Origin: Sphaerospermopsis sp. SIO1G1
Lineage (GTDB): Bacteria > Cyanobacteriota > Cyanobacteriia > Cyanobacteriales > Nostocaceae
Assembly (NCBI GenBank): GCA_010672785.1
Contig: JAAHFX010000008.1
Span: 1-64,000, forward strand
Length of the DNA: 64,000 nt
Direction: 5' to 3'
The notes under the pieces were generated by a model, which saw only the letters and a list, made by a program, of their open reading frames with translations, ran no database searches and was not told where the DNA came from. Every line of letters starts with the position of its first letter. Within the stretch, counting starts at the first letter, position 1. Positions 16,713 to 26,359 of the stretch are shown piece after piece. Both the position numbers and the translations under genes were made by a program.

Positions 16713-19286
16713 ATGTCGCATTTCTATTTTGATACCGATAATAAAAGACACAAATCTTTTCAGCTACCAGGAGCAAAACCCCATTATAATCCTGATAAAC
16801 CGGGACAGGTTGAGCATATTTTCTTGGATCTGAACTTGGATATTAGCCAGCAAAGTTACTATGGTAAATGTAGTATTAGTATCTTGCCTATACGTAATAA
16901 TATTGAAAGCTTGACTTTAAATGCTGTCAACTTGAATATCCAATCTGTAAAAGTGGACGACGTACCACAGGATTTTGACCATGATGGCGAAAATCTTTGT
17001 ATTTATTTATCCCAACCAACAAAAATCAATCAGAGATTATTGATTGCGATCGCCTATTCTGTGGAAAAACCCCAACGAGGTATCTACTTCATTCAACCAG
17101 ATAAGCACTACCCTAAGAAACCGACTCAAGTATGGACTCAAGGGGAAGATGAAGATTCCCGATATTGGTTTCCCTGTTTTGACTATCCAGGACAATTATC
17201 TACCTCGGAAATTCGGGTGCGTGTACCCAAACCATTGATTGCTATCTCCAATGGTGAATTAATTGATACCGTAGATCAAGGTGATGATCAAATCTACCAC
17301 TGGTCACAACAACAAGTTCATCCTACTTATTTGATGACTCTTGCTGTAGGGGATTTTGCGGAAATCAAAGCGGAGTGGCAAGGTAAACCTGTTACTTATT
17401 ACGTAGACAAAAGTAGAAAAGCAGACGCTGAACGCAGTATGGGGAAAACACCCCAAATGATCGAATTTTTGAGCGAAAAGTACGGTTATTTGTACGCTTT
17501 TCCCAAATATGCTCAGGTTTGCGTAGATGACTTTATCTTTGGAGGAATGGAGAATACCTCCACTACGTTGTTAACAGATCGGTGTTTATTGGATGAGAGA
17601 GCATCATTAGATAACCGCAACACAGAAAGTTTAGTAGTTCATGAACTAGCACATCAGTGGTTTGGAGATTTACTGGTAATTAAACACTGGTCTCATGCTT
17701 GGATCAAGGAAGGAATGGCTTCCTATTCTGAAGTAATGTGGACAGAGCATGAGTATGGATCTGATGATGCAGCTTATTATCGTCTATTGGAAGCCAGAAG
17801 TTATTTAAGTGAAGACAGAAGTCGTTACCGTCGGCCAATGGTAACTCATGTTTACCGAGAAGCCATTGAACTTTATGATCGTCACATCTATGAAAAAGGT
17901 TCTTGTGTTTATCACATGATCCGCTCAGAATTGGGAGAAGAGTTATTTTGGCGAGCTATCCAAACATTTGTGCAAGATCATGCTCACCAAACTGTAGAAA
18001 CTATAGATTTACTCAGATCAATTGAAAAAGCAACTGGAAGAAATCTCACCTTCCTCTTTGATCAATATGTTTATCGTGGTGGACATCCTGATTTTAAAGT
18101 TGCGTATTCTTGGGATAATGACTCTAAGTTAGCAAAGGTAACAGTTACTCAAACTCAAGCTAGTGATGAGCAAGATTTATTTGATCTGAAAATACCTATT
18201 GGTTTTGGTCATAAACAGCAAAATACTGATTTACAGATTTTTACTGTCCGCATTCATGAACGTGAACAAAGTTTCTATTTCCCATTAACAGAAAAACCAG
18301 GCTTTATCAGCTTTGATGTGGGTAATCATCATCTCAAAACTGTAGTTCTAGAATACCCTACACCAGAACTAAAAGCACAGTTAGAATTTGATCCTCATCC
18401 CATTTCTCGGATCTATGCAGCGGAAGCATTAGCGAAAAAAGGCAGTTTAGAAATAGTCAAATGTTTATCCGCAGCTTTACAAAATGATCCTGTTTGGGGT
18501 GTACGATCTGAAGTTGCTAAACAATTAGCAGAAATTAAATTAGATCAAGCCTTTGATGGTTTAGTTGTTGGGTTAGAAGATAATAATCCTTTTGTCCGTC
18601 GTTCCGTAGTAGCATCTTTATCAGGAATCAAAATTCATGGTAGTTATAAAGCTGTGAAAAAATTGGTACAAGATGGCGATCCTAGCTATTATGTAGAAGC
18701 TACAGCCTGTCGGAGTTTAGGAAAAATTGCTGCCGCCAATTTAGATGATAAACCCCACGAAGAGAAAGTCATCAAATTACTCAAATCTGTTTTGGAAGAA
18801 AGAGCAGGTTGGAATGAAGTAGTTAGAAGTGGAGCTATTGGTGGTTTGGCAGAATTTAAAACTTCTGAAGCTGCATTGGATTTACTTTTGAAATACACTA
18901 AATTAGGCGTTGCTCAAGCATTACGTTTATCTGCAATTCGTGCTTTGGGGAGAATTTCTGTTGGTCAAACTCCTACTAACATTGAACGGATTTTAAACAG
19001 ATTAGCAGAAATTGCAAAAGAAACATTCTTTTTAACTCAAGTTGCTGTGGTTATAGCTTTAGGAAACATGGAAACACCCAAAGCTCTTGGTGTTTTGCAA
19101 GCATTAGCTAACCAAACTTTAGATGGTCGAGTTCGTCGTTATGCTGAAGAGGAAATTTCTAAGGTGCAAAAGAATATTGGCCCAGAAAAAAGTTTGCAGC
19201 AAATGCGAGAAGAACTCAACCAACTCAAACAACAAAATCAAGAACTAAAAAGTCGTTTGGAAAATTTGGAGGCAAAAACACAGTAG
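16713..19286 (+). CDS. M1-family zinc aminopeptidase with C-terminal HEAT-like repeats
   Basis: An 857-residue metallopeptidase. The M1 signature is complete: the substrate-binding FGGMEN loop, then H310-E-L-A-H314 with the third zinc ligand Glu333 (HExxH-x18-E). An N-terminal beta domain (about 1-190) precedes the catalytic domain (about 190-440). The region after about 560 has repeated alpha-helical units (VWGVRSEVAKQLAEI, PFVRRSVVASLSGI, and later ones), HEAT-like as in the leukotriene-A4-hydrolase/PepN superfamily. It ends in a short coiled coil rich in Gln and Glu. There is no signal peptide, so it is probably cytosolic and recycles peptides. It is monocistronic as far as can be seen. 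Confidence 0.9.
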   Translation: MSHFYFDTDNKRHKSFQLPGAKPHYNPDKPGQVEHIFLDLNLDISQQSYYGKCSISILPIRNNIESLTLNAVNLNIQSVKVDDVPQDFDHDGENLCIYLSQPTKINQRLLIAIAYSVEKPQRGIYFIQPDKHYPKKPTQVWTQGEDEDSRYWFPCFDYPGQLSTSEIRVRVPKPLIAISNGELIDTVDQGDDQIYHWSQQQVHPTYLMTLAVGDFAEIKAEWQGKPVTYYVDKSRKADAERSMGKTPQMIEFLSEKYGYLYAFPKYAQVCVDDFIFGGMENTSTTLLTDRCLLDERASLDNRNTESLVVHELAHQWFGDLLVIKHWSHAWIKEGMASYSEVMWTEHEYGSDDAAYYRLLEARSYLSEDRSRYRRPMVTHVYREAIELYDRHIYEKGSCVYHMIRSELGEELFWRAIQTFVQDHAHQTVETIDLLRSIEKATGRNLTFLFDQYVYRGGHPDFKVAYSWDNDSKLAKVTVTQTQASDEQDLFDLKIPIGFGHKQQNTDLQIFTVRIHEREQSFYFPLTEKPGFISFDVGNHHLKTVVLEYPTPELKAQLEFDPHPISRIYAAEALAKKGSLEIVKCLSAALQNDPVWGVRSEVAKQLAEIKLDQAFDGLVVGLEDNNPFVRRSVVASLSGIKIHGSYKAVKKLVQDGDPSYYVEATACRSLGKIAAANLDDKPHEEKVIKLLKSVLEERAGWNEVVRSGAIGGLAEFKTSEAALDLLLKYTKLGVAQALRLSAIRALGRISVGQTPTNIERILNRLAEIAKETFFLTQVAVVIALGNMETPKALGVLQALANQTLDGRVRRYAEEEISKVQKNIGPEKSLQQMREELNQLKQQNQELKSRLENLEAKTQ

Positions 19287-19618
19287 GTTTTTACATAGAA
19301 TCGTCAGTATTCTTAATCCCTAACTTTTTTGATGCTCCAATTTGTAAGTTATCAATGGATCTCAGAAGTTGGGGATTTGGATGATTAGCATTTTTAAATG
19401 CTTATCTATAATGTATAATATCATCAGCAGTTGTTTGCTTAACTTCTGATCATTAATTCACTTATCATGAAGGTAACAAGGGTTGAAGGTAAAAGTAGAA
19501 AAAGGGTAAAAAACAGTTTCTTATTTTGACGATGATTGTATCCTCAAAGCTGTTTTAAATTTAGTTCCAATATAAATTTTATTCATAGTTATTTTTTGTC
19601 ATGATCTAGAGGTTAAAA
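19287..19618. other. Gene-free spacer
   Basis: A 332-base AT-rich spacer after the aminopeptidase gene. TGTATAATATC (about 19410) could be a -10 region for the following small gene, but no matching -35 box is clear. No repeats or RNA genes were found. Confidence 0.4.
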
Positions 19619-19987
19619 ATGATTAAATCAGCTTTAGTAACTACGGTAGTCATTATATCAACTCTAACTATCAATATAGTTGGTATTTCTAGGGCATATT
19701 CTCAAACACGAGGTAATCAATCTTCCAAGTTGGTAACAGAACCTGCAACTATCAATAATAAATGGAATGAAGTTCAAGTTAATTCTGGATTTCAAAGTAA
19801 TAGTTTTTCAATTAGAGATCCTGAATGCAAAAAAATAAATACTCTTGACTATTTTGAACGACCAGAAAAATTCTTTAAGTCCTGTATTTCATCACAAGAT
19901 TTACAATCTAAAAATTATGAACCCATCGAATATTTAAAAGTTCCTGGACTCGATTCTGGTTTAAGTGTAACAGTGACAAATTTTTAA
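19619..19987 (+). CDS. Small exported hypothetical protein
   Basis: A 122-residue protein I do not recognise. Residues 1-29 form a signal peptide (hydrophobic TTVVIISTLTINIVGI, then SRAYS), suggesting export. The mature part is polar, with two Cys (in PECKKIN and KSCISS) that could form a disulfide, and no known domain. An AGAGG lies 6-7 bases upstream of the ATG, a good ribosome site for this genome, which supports a real gene. It stands alone between the aminopeptidase and the SPFH gene. Confidence 0.6.
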   Translation: MIKSALVTTVVIISTLTINIVGISRAYSQTRGNQSSKLVTEPATINNKWNEVQVNSGFQSNSFSIRDPECKKINTLDYFERPEKFFKSCISSQDLQSKNYEPIEYLKVPGLDSGLSVTVTNF

Positions 19988-20290
19988 GTCTAAGAGAATG
20001 TTTGGAAAGTCAATTAATCAGGACTTATGTAGAAGTTACGGAAAAATGAACCACGAAGAACGCGTTAGCAGAGCTTCCCGAAGGGATAGGACACGAGGAT
20101 AGGAGGGTTAAAGAGATATTTTGCTTCAGTCCTATTAATTATAGCTGTAGTCAGGTTGCTTAGGATATTGGATAGCCTTTAATTATAAAGATTGGTAAGG
20201 GTTTAGCAGTGCTAAACCCCTACAAATTTATGATTTTTATGTCCTACTCAAATTAAGATTCCCAGTCACCAGTCACCAGTCACCAATCAC
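19988..20290. other. Gene-free spacer with family D remnant and heptamers
   Basis: This spacer lies between two convergent genes and contains a degenerate family D copy and a CAGTCAC heptamer array, annotated separately. A GCAGTGCTAAACCCCTACA stretch between them is not otherwise explained. Confidence 0.5.
20020..20133. mobile_element. Family D element, copy 2 (diverged)
   Basis: It begins AGGACTTATGTAGAAGTTACG and ends TTTGCTTCAGTCCT, so its terminal repeats are decayed. The core GAATGAACCACGAAG-like sequence is shared with the copy at 46988-47079, marking a second D subfamily. A GCGTTAGCAGAGCTTCCCGA palindrome-type repeat is inserted in it. Confidence 0.6.
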
Positions 20291-20291
20291 C
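20262..20291. repeat. Heptamer array (CAGTCAC)
   Basis: About four copies of CAGTCAC/CAATCAC ending at the stop codon of the SPFH gene. STRR type. Confidence 0.7.
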
Positions 20292-21136
20292 TAATTAGTA
20301 CCATTGCCTAAATTCTTCTTTTCATCGTCTTTATTAACAGATTCTGCAATCAATTCTTGAAACATATCTGTAGAATTCACAGGATCTACAAATACAATTT
20401 TGGCGTTGTTACTTTCACTCAGTTTTTGACTAGCATTTACATAGTCTTGAGCAACTAGATAACGTAAGATATCTTTACTTTCAGGATGGGAATGTAAAAC
20501 TTGAGAAATAATTTCCATAGAAGTTCTAGTTCCTTCCGCTTTTTTAATTGCAGCTTGTCTTTCCCCTTCCGCAGCGGAAATTAACGCCCTTTTTTTGATT
20601 TCTGCTGCACGCTCTTCTTCCATTGATGCACGAACACTTTCTGGTGGTGTAATGCTTTGTATATCCAAACGAATAATTTCTACACCCCAACCATCAGTGA
20701 TTTGGTTTAACTGTTGCAATATGGTTCTGTCCATTTCTGCTCTGGACATATTAGTATCTTCTAAGGTATTTTGGGCAATAACTTCTCTTAAGGTAGTAGT
20801 AGTTAAATTAGCAAGTGCTTGTTGCAAATCATCAATTTCATAAAAGCTTTTTTCGATATCTGTGATCCGCCAATAAACAACTCCATCAACTTCTAAGTAG
20901 ATATTATCGTTAGTAATCACATTCTGAGGCTTGATATCTAATACTTGTTCCCTGGTTGTATCTTCCATGACAATTTGATCTATCAAGGGAACGATAAAGT
21001 TAAGTCCTGAGTTAAGTACCCGATGATACTTACCTAGTCTTTCCACTACAGCTACATTTCCTTGATTAATTAATTTAGCTGATCCAAATGCGTAACCTAC
21101 GAGTGATAATAAAACTATTGCAATAAATAAATCCAT
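20291..21136 (-). CDS. SPFH/band-7 (stomatin-like, paraslipin) protein
   Basis: A 281-residue membrane-scaffold protein. Residues 1-20 are a membrane anchor. The SPFH core follows with NQGNVAVVERLGKYHRVL, PFIVP-like FIVPLIDQI, VITNDNIYLEVDGVVYWRI and RAEMDRTILQQLNQ, then a helical stretch EEERAAEIKKRALISAAEGERQ, which is probably a coiled coil. Stomatin/QmcA-type proteins oligomerise at membranes and often work with NfeD partners or FtsH proteases. No nfeD lies next to it here. The ATG at 21136 is the natural family start. Confidence 0.88.
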   Translation of the reverse strand: MDLFIAIVLLSLVGYAFGSAKLINQGNVAVVERLGKYHRVLNSGLNFIVPLIDQIVMEDTTREQVLDIKPQNVITNDNIYLEVDGVVYWRITDIEKSFYEIDDLQQALANLTTTTLREVIAQNTLEDTNMSRAEMDRTILQQLNQITDGWGVEIIRLDIQSITPPESVRASMEEERAAEIKKRALISAAEGERQAAIKKAEGTRTSMEIISQVLHSHPESKDILRYLVAQDYVNASQKLSESNNAKIVFVDPVNSTDMFQELIAESVNKDDEKKNLGNGTN

Positions 21137-21499
21137 ATATTCTCCTATTTAGAGCTTGGGTATTTGAGTTAGTAAATTTTCATGTTTTTCATAAAGCAAA
21201 GTACGTGTTATTAACCAAGTACAAGGTATAAAACAACTATAAATAATTGTCAATGTTGATAGGACTTACGCATTTTTACGAAATATTGGGGTTTGAGATT
21301 GCTTCCTTACGTCGCAATGACAGTGTTTGGAATAGGTTTTGCGTAAGTCCTGGTTGATTTGCAATGACATGACAACATGATATTTTTACAGACTCAGTTA
21401 TCCTCTAAATTTAAGCACAAATTTGGTAACAATTGAGAAGTTGATTGAGTTTATTAGTCTTAAAACTCTGATTCAATTGATACCAACTAAGATTGTATT
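21137..21499. other. Gene-free spacer with family D copy
   Basis: The spacer contains family D copy 3 (21261-21351). TTGATACCAACTAAGATTG (about 21477) resembles one end of family E. No gene is evident. Confidence 0.5.
21261..21351. mobile_element. Family D element, copy 3
   Basis: A 91-bp copy with clean ends AGGACTTACGCA / TGCGTAAGTCCT and the core GAGATTGCTTCCTTACGTCG. It is close to copies 1 and 4. Confidence 0.75.
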
Positions 21500-22351
21500 T
21501 TATTCACCAATATTCATGGCTTCTAAAAATGCTTTTTGACTTACATCTTTGTAAATGGTCTGTAAATAATTCATGATTAAATCTCCCGCAGATGAAGTGA
21601 CTGCGTTATCCTGATCTTTGGCTAGAGGAATTGTACCTAAAGTATCCAACACTGTTTCACCAACATTAGGAGAAATCACTACCAAAGATGATTCTAATGG
21701 ATGATTATATTGCCAAAATTTGTTTGAGTTTAATAAATCTTGATGATTCGTAACATTTTGTCTTGTTGTTGGTGCTTGCTTTTCTAACACATTGGTTTCA
21801 GAAGTTTCTTGATTTTTACTACTGCGTAATTTCCGTAAATCATTAATAATTTGTTCTCTTGTTCTACCCCGTAACTGAAATAAAACAAAAGGATCTTCAC
21901 TGAAGCGATCGCCTAGTTGGTAATATACTGCACCAATATGTTTACAAGGAACAGCTTTATCAGGACAAGAACATTTACTATGAACATCACCCAAAGTAAA
22001 AGGGAATAATGAAAGTCCATTACTAATAAATACATCCTCAATATTTTGAGGCATTTCTCCTGCTAACAACTTAGCGGCAAAAATTGATTTTTGTGAGAGT
22101 GTTTCAATTATATAACCCCACTCTTCATCACTAAAAGCATCTAGTGATAAGGAAACTTGATAAGGTTCTACTTCGCTACCTTGTACCTTAGCTAAAACTT
22201 TTGAATCTTTAAATTCTATACTTAAAACATTACCTTGTCGAGAATAATTTCTCGCCCTTTCTAAGCGTTTTTTAAACCGATAAGAATCTAGTAAATCAAG
22301 CCACCGTTGTGACCACCATTCTCTGCTTGCTTGTAAAGTTTCTTGAGTCAT
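21500..22351 (-). CDS. SWIM zinc-finger protein
   Basis: A 283-residue protein with a SWIM zinc finger (CSCPDKAVPCKH, about 126-138; CxC...CxH ligands), a motif known for DNA or protein binding. The N-terminal half has a WWSQRWLDLLDSYRFKKRLERARNY start typical of the SWIM proteins that accompany bacterial SNF2 ATPases. The gene is 119 bases downstream of the SNF2 gene on the same strand, so the two probably form a unit. The tail (about 180-283) has no recognised domain. The family assignment is sound; the cellular role is unknown. Confidence 0.85.
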   Translation of the reverse strand: MTQETLQASREWWSQRWLDLLDSYRFKKRLERARNYSRQGNVLSIEFKDSKVLAKVQGSEVEPYQVSLSLDAFSDEEWGYIIETLSQKSIFAAKLLAGEMPQNIEDVFISNGLSLFPFTLGDVHSKCSCPDKAVPCKHIGAVYYQLGDRFSEDPFVLFQLRGRTREQIINDLRKLRSSKNQETSETNVLEKQAPTTRQNVTNHQDLLNSNKFWQYNHPLESSLVVISPNVGETVLDTLGTIPLAKDQDNAVTSSAGDLIMNYLQTIYKDVSQKAFLEAMNIGE

Positions 22352-22470
22352 AATTCATTGAGTATTTAGAAGTTTAATTTGGAGAAGATAGGGTGATGGG
22401 AAGCAAGGTTAATAACCTAATACCCAATAACTAATAATTAATAGCCCATGACAAACATCACTTATTTCAC

Positions 22471-25400
22471 TTATTCTTCCTCTTCGTCAATTATTGCATT
22501 TCTATCGAGCAATAACAAATCACGCAACTGATCTGTATCTAATTCAGTTAACCATTCTTCACCGACACCAACAACTTGTGCAGCTAATTGTTTTTTGCTT
22601 TCAATCATATCATTAATTTTTTCTTCCAAAGTTCCAGTACAAACAAATTTATGCACCTGTACATTTTTAGTTTGTCCAATTCTAAATACCCTATCTGTAG
22701 CTTGGTTTTCCACCGCAGGATTCCACCATCTATCAAAATGAAAAACATGATTTGCCCTGGTTAAGTTTAAACCTACACCACCGGCTTTCAAAGACAAAAT
22801 CATGATGGGTGGACCTTGGGGATCATGTTGAAAACGGTCAATCATTTCCTCCCTTTGCTTTTTAGCAGTACTACCATATAAAAATAAAATTTCCCTGCCT
22901 AATTTCTGTTGCAAATAAGGTTTCAGTAATTTACCCCATTCAGCAAACTGAGTAAAAATTAAAGCCCGATTTTTTTCGGCTAAAACTTCCTCTAGCATTT
23001 CCTCAAGGCGCTGTAATTTTACAGATTGATATTTTGCCAAACTGGATTCTTTTAAATATTGTGCTGGATGATTACAAATTTGTTTAAGTTTTACCAATAA
23101 ACCTAAAATCATGCCTCGGCGTTGTACACCTGCTGCTGATTCAATTTCTTGCAAAGATTCATCTACTAACCGTTGATATAATTGCCCTTGTTCAGCAGTT
23201 AAACCACAGAAAATAGTCATTTCTTGCTTCTCTGGTAAATCTTGAATAATAGACCTATCAGTTTTCAATCGTCGGAGAATAAAAGGCTGTACTAGTGAAC
23301 GTAATTGTGTCAATGAATCTGTGTCACCATACTTTTCAATTGGCATCACAAAACGTCTTTGAAAAAATTGTTTATTACCTAAATAACCAGGATTGAGAAA
23401 ATCTAAAATTGACCACAATTCCTGCAATCTATTTTCCACAGGTGTTCCAGTTAAAGCAACCCGAAAATTTGTTTCTAATTTGCGAACAGATTGAGACTGT
23501 TTAGAATCAGAATTTTTGATATTTTGAGCTTCATCTAAAACAATCATTTGCCAATTCATGGTTTGCAAAGATTTGATATCTCTGTGTACCAAGGAATAGC
23601 TAGTAATCACCAAATCGTACTTATTGACAGTAGCAATAAATGTTTTACCTTTAGGACGTTTATCACCATGATATTGTAAAACTTTCAGTTGCGGAGCAAA
23701 TTTTTTCACTTCTTTTTCCCAGTTCCCCAAAACAGAAGTAGGACATACTAATAGGGTAGGATATTCTAGAGCATTTTGTTCCTGGAGATGGAGGAGAAAA
23801 ACAATAAATTGGACAGATTTTCCTAATCCCATATCATCAGCTAAACAAGCACCTAAACCCCATCTTTCCAGAAAAGCTAACCAAGCTGCACCTCGTTCTT
23901 GATAAGGTCGTAATTGTCCACAGAATTTTTTGGGAGTTGGTAGGGGTTGGATATTTTGATTATCAGTCAGAGTTTTTACTAACTCTTCTAATGCACCAGA
24001 AGCATCGAAACTAACAACTGGTAACTTTTCAATTACCTGAGTATCTCCTGTACTAATTCGTAACGCATCCTCTAAAGATAAAGACATTTTTTCTTGGCGA
24101 GATGCGAAAAAGTTTTGAGCAGTTTTAATATCTTGATATCTGAGTTCTACCCATTCACCATTAATTTGTACTAATGGGCTATTTAAAGCTACTAACTTAT
24201 CGAATTCGGCTTGAGAAATTGTTTGTCCACCAATAGCTAATTGCCATTGAAAATTCAATAAACTTTGTAACCCTAAACGTCCCTGTTTTTGCTTGGTTGG
24301 TTCAGCATTAATTTTTAATCCTAAGCGATTAGCCCAACCTTCACTGTTAGCTAAACTTGGTGGTAAAATAACTCCTAAACCACTGTCTTCTAATTTCCAA
24401 GCTACAGATTTAATAAATTCATAGGCTTGGATGGGAGTGAGATAACAAAATTGCGGTGAATCTGTTTCTAAGCTGGGTGTGATAACTGGATATAATCGAG
24501 ATGCTAAACCCAAACCTCGTAAAAATGTTTCTTGAGGTTGTTCAATTATACGATTTTGATAAACAAGTTTTTCCACCGGATGATTCCAAATCGCTTCAGC
24601 ATCTACTAAAAATTCTTGATCATCTGTTGCTTGGAGAAAATAATTCAATTGCCAATCTGTAGTTTCTCCGGTAGGTGGTTGCAGTTGAAAACAGGTTTTA
24701 AATGCAGCTTTTCCTACTAATTGATATTGTAGTGGTCTAGTCCATGCTTTCGTTAATGATTCTAATCTTTCTATCCCTGTCACATCGGTATTCATAACCC
24801 CAGATGGACTATTTAAAGACTGTAACCATTCCTGTACGGAAGATGGTAGAGATATCATTGATCTATTATCCAGAGGAGATTGATAACCTAGCATTTCTCT
24901 GATTTGTACATCCACAACACTATTTAGAAATGCTAAAATTAACTCCTGTGCATCTTGCGGCAAATCAACTGCTAGGTAATTTTTTTCATCCTTTTTATGA
25001 GTTTGAATAGTACGACAAATCAGAGGCATTTCCAAAGTAAATTTTTCTAATCTACCTGTATCTGTAGCACTATCTAAAAGTACCTGCCATTTAGCAACTA
25101 TACTATGTTCAGAATTATCAATAATTGGTAAGAACTTACAGCGGGCAATTATGTCTAAACTCCACCGTGACATCTGTACCCAAAAACGTAAATCTCCACC
25201 GAGGAAAGTATCTTTTTGATCTGTATAACTTAAAGGTAAAGCTCTCAGAAATTTGATTGCTTCATGGGGTTGGAGAAACAAGCCTTCTACTTGCCAAGGT
25301 TGTAAATATTGCGGTATACTCTCATCAAAATCCAAACTGCCAGAATGTAATGGATAAATTATTTGATCATTTTCTATAAATTTCGTTATTACAGCTAAAG

Positions 25401-25692
25401 TCTGTAATTGTGTAGGTAATGATTTTGCAGATTTACTTTTAGTTTTACGAAGTTTCTGTTGATTATTTGCTGGTAAGGAAGAGATTTCTTGATTAATACA
25501 TTTATTAATTTCTACATTATTTTTTTCTAACCATTTATGTAGCTCTACCGCTGACATAGACAGTGGATTAACAGGGATTTCTTGGAGGTTAATTGATTCA
25601 AGATTAATCCGGGAATTCTTCCAAGTTTCACCCCATATAAATAGACCTTTGTTGTTTTTGTGATTTAACCAAATACCATGTAAAATTGCCAT
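22471..25692 (-). CDS. SNF2-family DEAD/DEAH-box DNA translocase
   Basis: A 1073-residue SF2 ATPase. The N-terminal 550 residues carry a bacterial SNF2-associated region with little recognisable motif. The ATPase core follows: QERGAAWLAFLERWGLG, DDMGLGKS (Walker A, near 620), VLDEAQNIKN (DEAQ Walker B, near 718), ALTGTPVENRL (motif III), LRRLKTD, then helicase C with ALIFTQFAEW, LSLKAGGVGLNLT and QATDRVFRIGQTK (motif VI, near 1004). Such proteins move along double-stranded DNA and remodel bound proteins, and are implicated in transcription recycling or repair. The SWIM protein downstream is the likely partner. The protein is long for the family but shows no break in its motifs. Confidence 0.92.
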   Translation of the reverse strand: MAILHGIWLNHKNNKGLFIWGETWKNSRINLESINLQEIPVNPLSMSAVELHKWLEKNNVEINKCINQEISSLPANNQQKLRKTKSKSAKSLPTQLQTLAVITKFIENDQIIYPLHSGSLDFDESIPQYLQPWQVEGLFLQPHEAIKFLRALPLSYTDQKDTFLGGDLRFWVQMSRWSLDIIARCKFLPIIDNSEHSIVAKWQVLLDSATDTGRLEKFTLEMPLICRTIQTHKKDEKNYLAVDLPQDAQELILAFLNSVVDVQIREMLGYQSPLDNRSMISLPSSVQEWLQSLNSPSGVMNTDVTGIERLESLTKAWTRPLQYQLVGKAAFKTCFQLQPPTGETTDWQLNYFLQATDDQEFLVDAEAIWNHPVEKLVYQNRIIEQPQETFLRGLGLASRLYPVITPSLETDSPQFCYLTPIQAYEFIKSVAWKLEDSGLGVILPPSLANSEGWANRLGLKINAEPTKQKQGRLGLQSLLNFQWQLAIGGQTISQAEFDKLVALNSPLVQINGEWVELRYQDIKTAQNFFASRQEKMSLSLEDALRISTGDTQVIEKLPVVSFDASGALEELVKTLTDNQNIQPLPTPKKFCGQLRPYQERGAAWLAFLERWGLGACLADDMGLGKSVQFIVFLLHLQEQNALEYPTLLVCPTSVLGNWEKEVKKFAPQLKVLQYHGDKRPKGKTFIATVNKYDLVITSYSLVHRDIKSLQTMNWQMIVLDEAQNIKNSDSKQSQSVRKLETNFRVALTGTPVENRLQELWSILDFLNPGYLGNKQFFQRRFVMPIEKYGDTDSLTQLRSLVQPFILRRLKTDRSIIQDLPEKQEMTIFCGLTAEQGQLYQRLVDESLQEIESAAGVQRRGMILGLLVKLKQICNHPAQYLKESSLAKYQSVKLQRLEEMLEEVLAEKNRALIFTQFAEWGKLLKPYLQQKLGREILFLYGSTAKKQREEMIDRFQHDPQGPPIMILSLKAGGVGLNLTRANHVFHFDRWWNPAVENQATDRVFRIGQTKNVQVHKFVCTGTLEEKINDMIESKKQLAAQVVGVGEEWLTELDTDQLRDLLLLDRNAIIDEEEE

Positions 25693-25769
25693 ATTTCTCA
25701 GTCGCTGATCGTTTAAATTTAGTAGAGATCGCTAAAAAAGTTGTTTGTGGAGATTAGGAAACAGGGAAC

Positions 25770-25911
25770 GGGGAACAGTGAACAGTGAACAGTGAACAGT
25801 GAACAGTAACAACTGATAACTGATAACTGATAACTGATAACTGATAACTGATAACTGATAACTGATAACTGATAACTGATAACTGATAACTGATAACTGA
25901 TAACTGATAAT
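25770..25911. repeat. Long heptamer arrays (AGTGAAC, then GATAACT)
   Basis: About five copies of AGTGAAC (25775-25808) run into about fourteen nearly perfect copies of GATAACT (25811-25910). This is the longest tandem array in the window. It has STRR character; copy number is likely to vary between strains. Confidence 0.9.
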
Positions 25912-26205
25912 TAGGGTTTGCTAAAACAGTAATCTGTGGAGACTAGGAAATAGGACTTACGTCAAATATATCTTGTAACCCTTATTCCTCTGTGTTCTCT
26001 GTGTCTCGGGTGGTTCGATTATTCCATAGCTTGTGCGTAAGTCCGAGAGAACTCTTAACAACTTCAAGAGTTGGTCAGTTTAAATTTTCAACCAAACTGC
26101 AAGGTTTTTTAAGCACTTAGTCCCCATACATCTGGCATTTTTTAAAATTTCAATCGCCTGAAATCCTTAACTTGTAATGTTTTCAGATTTATTCAGCAAC
26201 CCCTA
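25912..26205. mobile_element. Family C element, copy 1, with nested D
   Basis: It starts TAGGGTTTGCT and ends with TTCAGATTTATTCAGCAACCCCTA, imperfect inverted termini. The internal marks AACTGCAAGG, AAGCACTTAG and CGCCTGAAATCC match the other C copies. The part where other copies have GGGAACA heptamers is occupied here by a complete family D element. Confidence 0.65.
25952..26044. mobile_element. Family D element, copy 4, nested in family C
   Basis: It is bounded by AGGACTTACGTCA and TGTGCGTAAGTCC. The core (TCTGTGTTCTCTGTGTC, GGTTCGATTATTCC) belongs to the second D subfamily. It lies between the CTGTGGAGACTAGG and AACTTCAAGAGTT segments of family C. Confidence 0.65.
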
Positions 26206-26264
26206 CAGTAGAACCAATTAACTTGGGTTGGGTACTTAAATACCCAAATGATTGAAAAATTATT

Positions 26265-26359
26265 AGGACTTACTTACACGTTTTTACGAAATGTCTGGGT
26301 TAGAGATTACTTCCTTACGTCGTAATGACAGTATTTAAACTAGGTGTTGCGTAAGTCCT
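26265..26359. mobile_element. Family D element, copy 5
   Basis: It runs from AGGACTTACTTACACG to GTTGCGTAAGTCCT, with the core GAGATTACTTCCTTACGTCG. It lies about 185 bases upstream of pnp. First subfamily. Confidence 0.7.

Noticed and set aside
16642..16833. Small ORF before the aminopeptidase
   Set aside because: It overlaps the aminopeptidase start in another frame and shows no domain or signal.
25770..25911. CRISPR-like array
   Set aside because: The units are 7 bases with no spacers between them, and no cas gene is in the window. It is an STRR.
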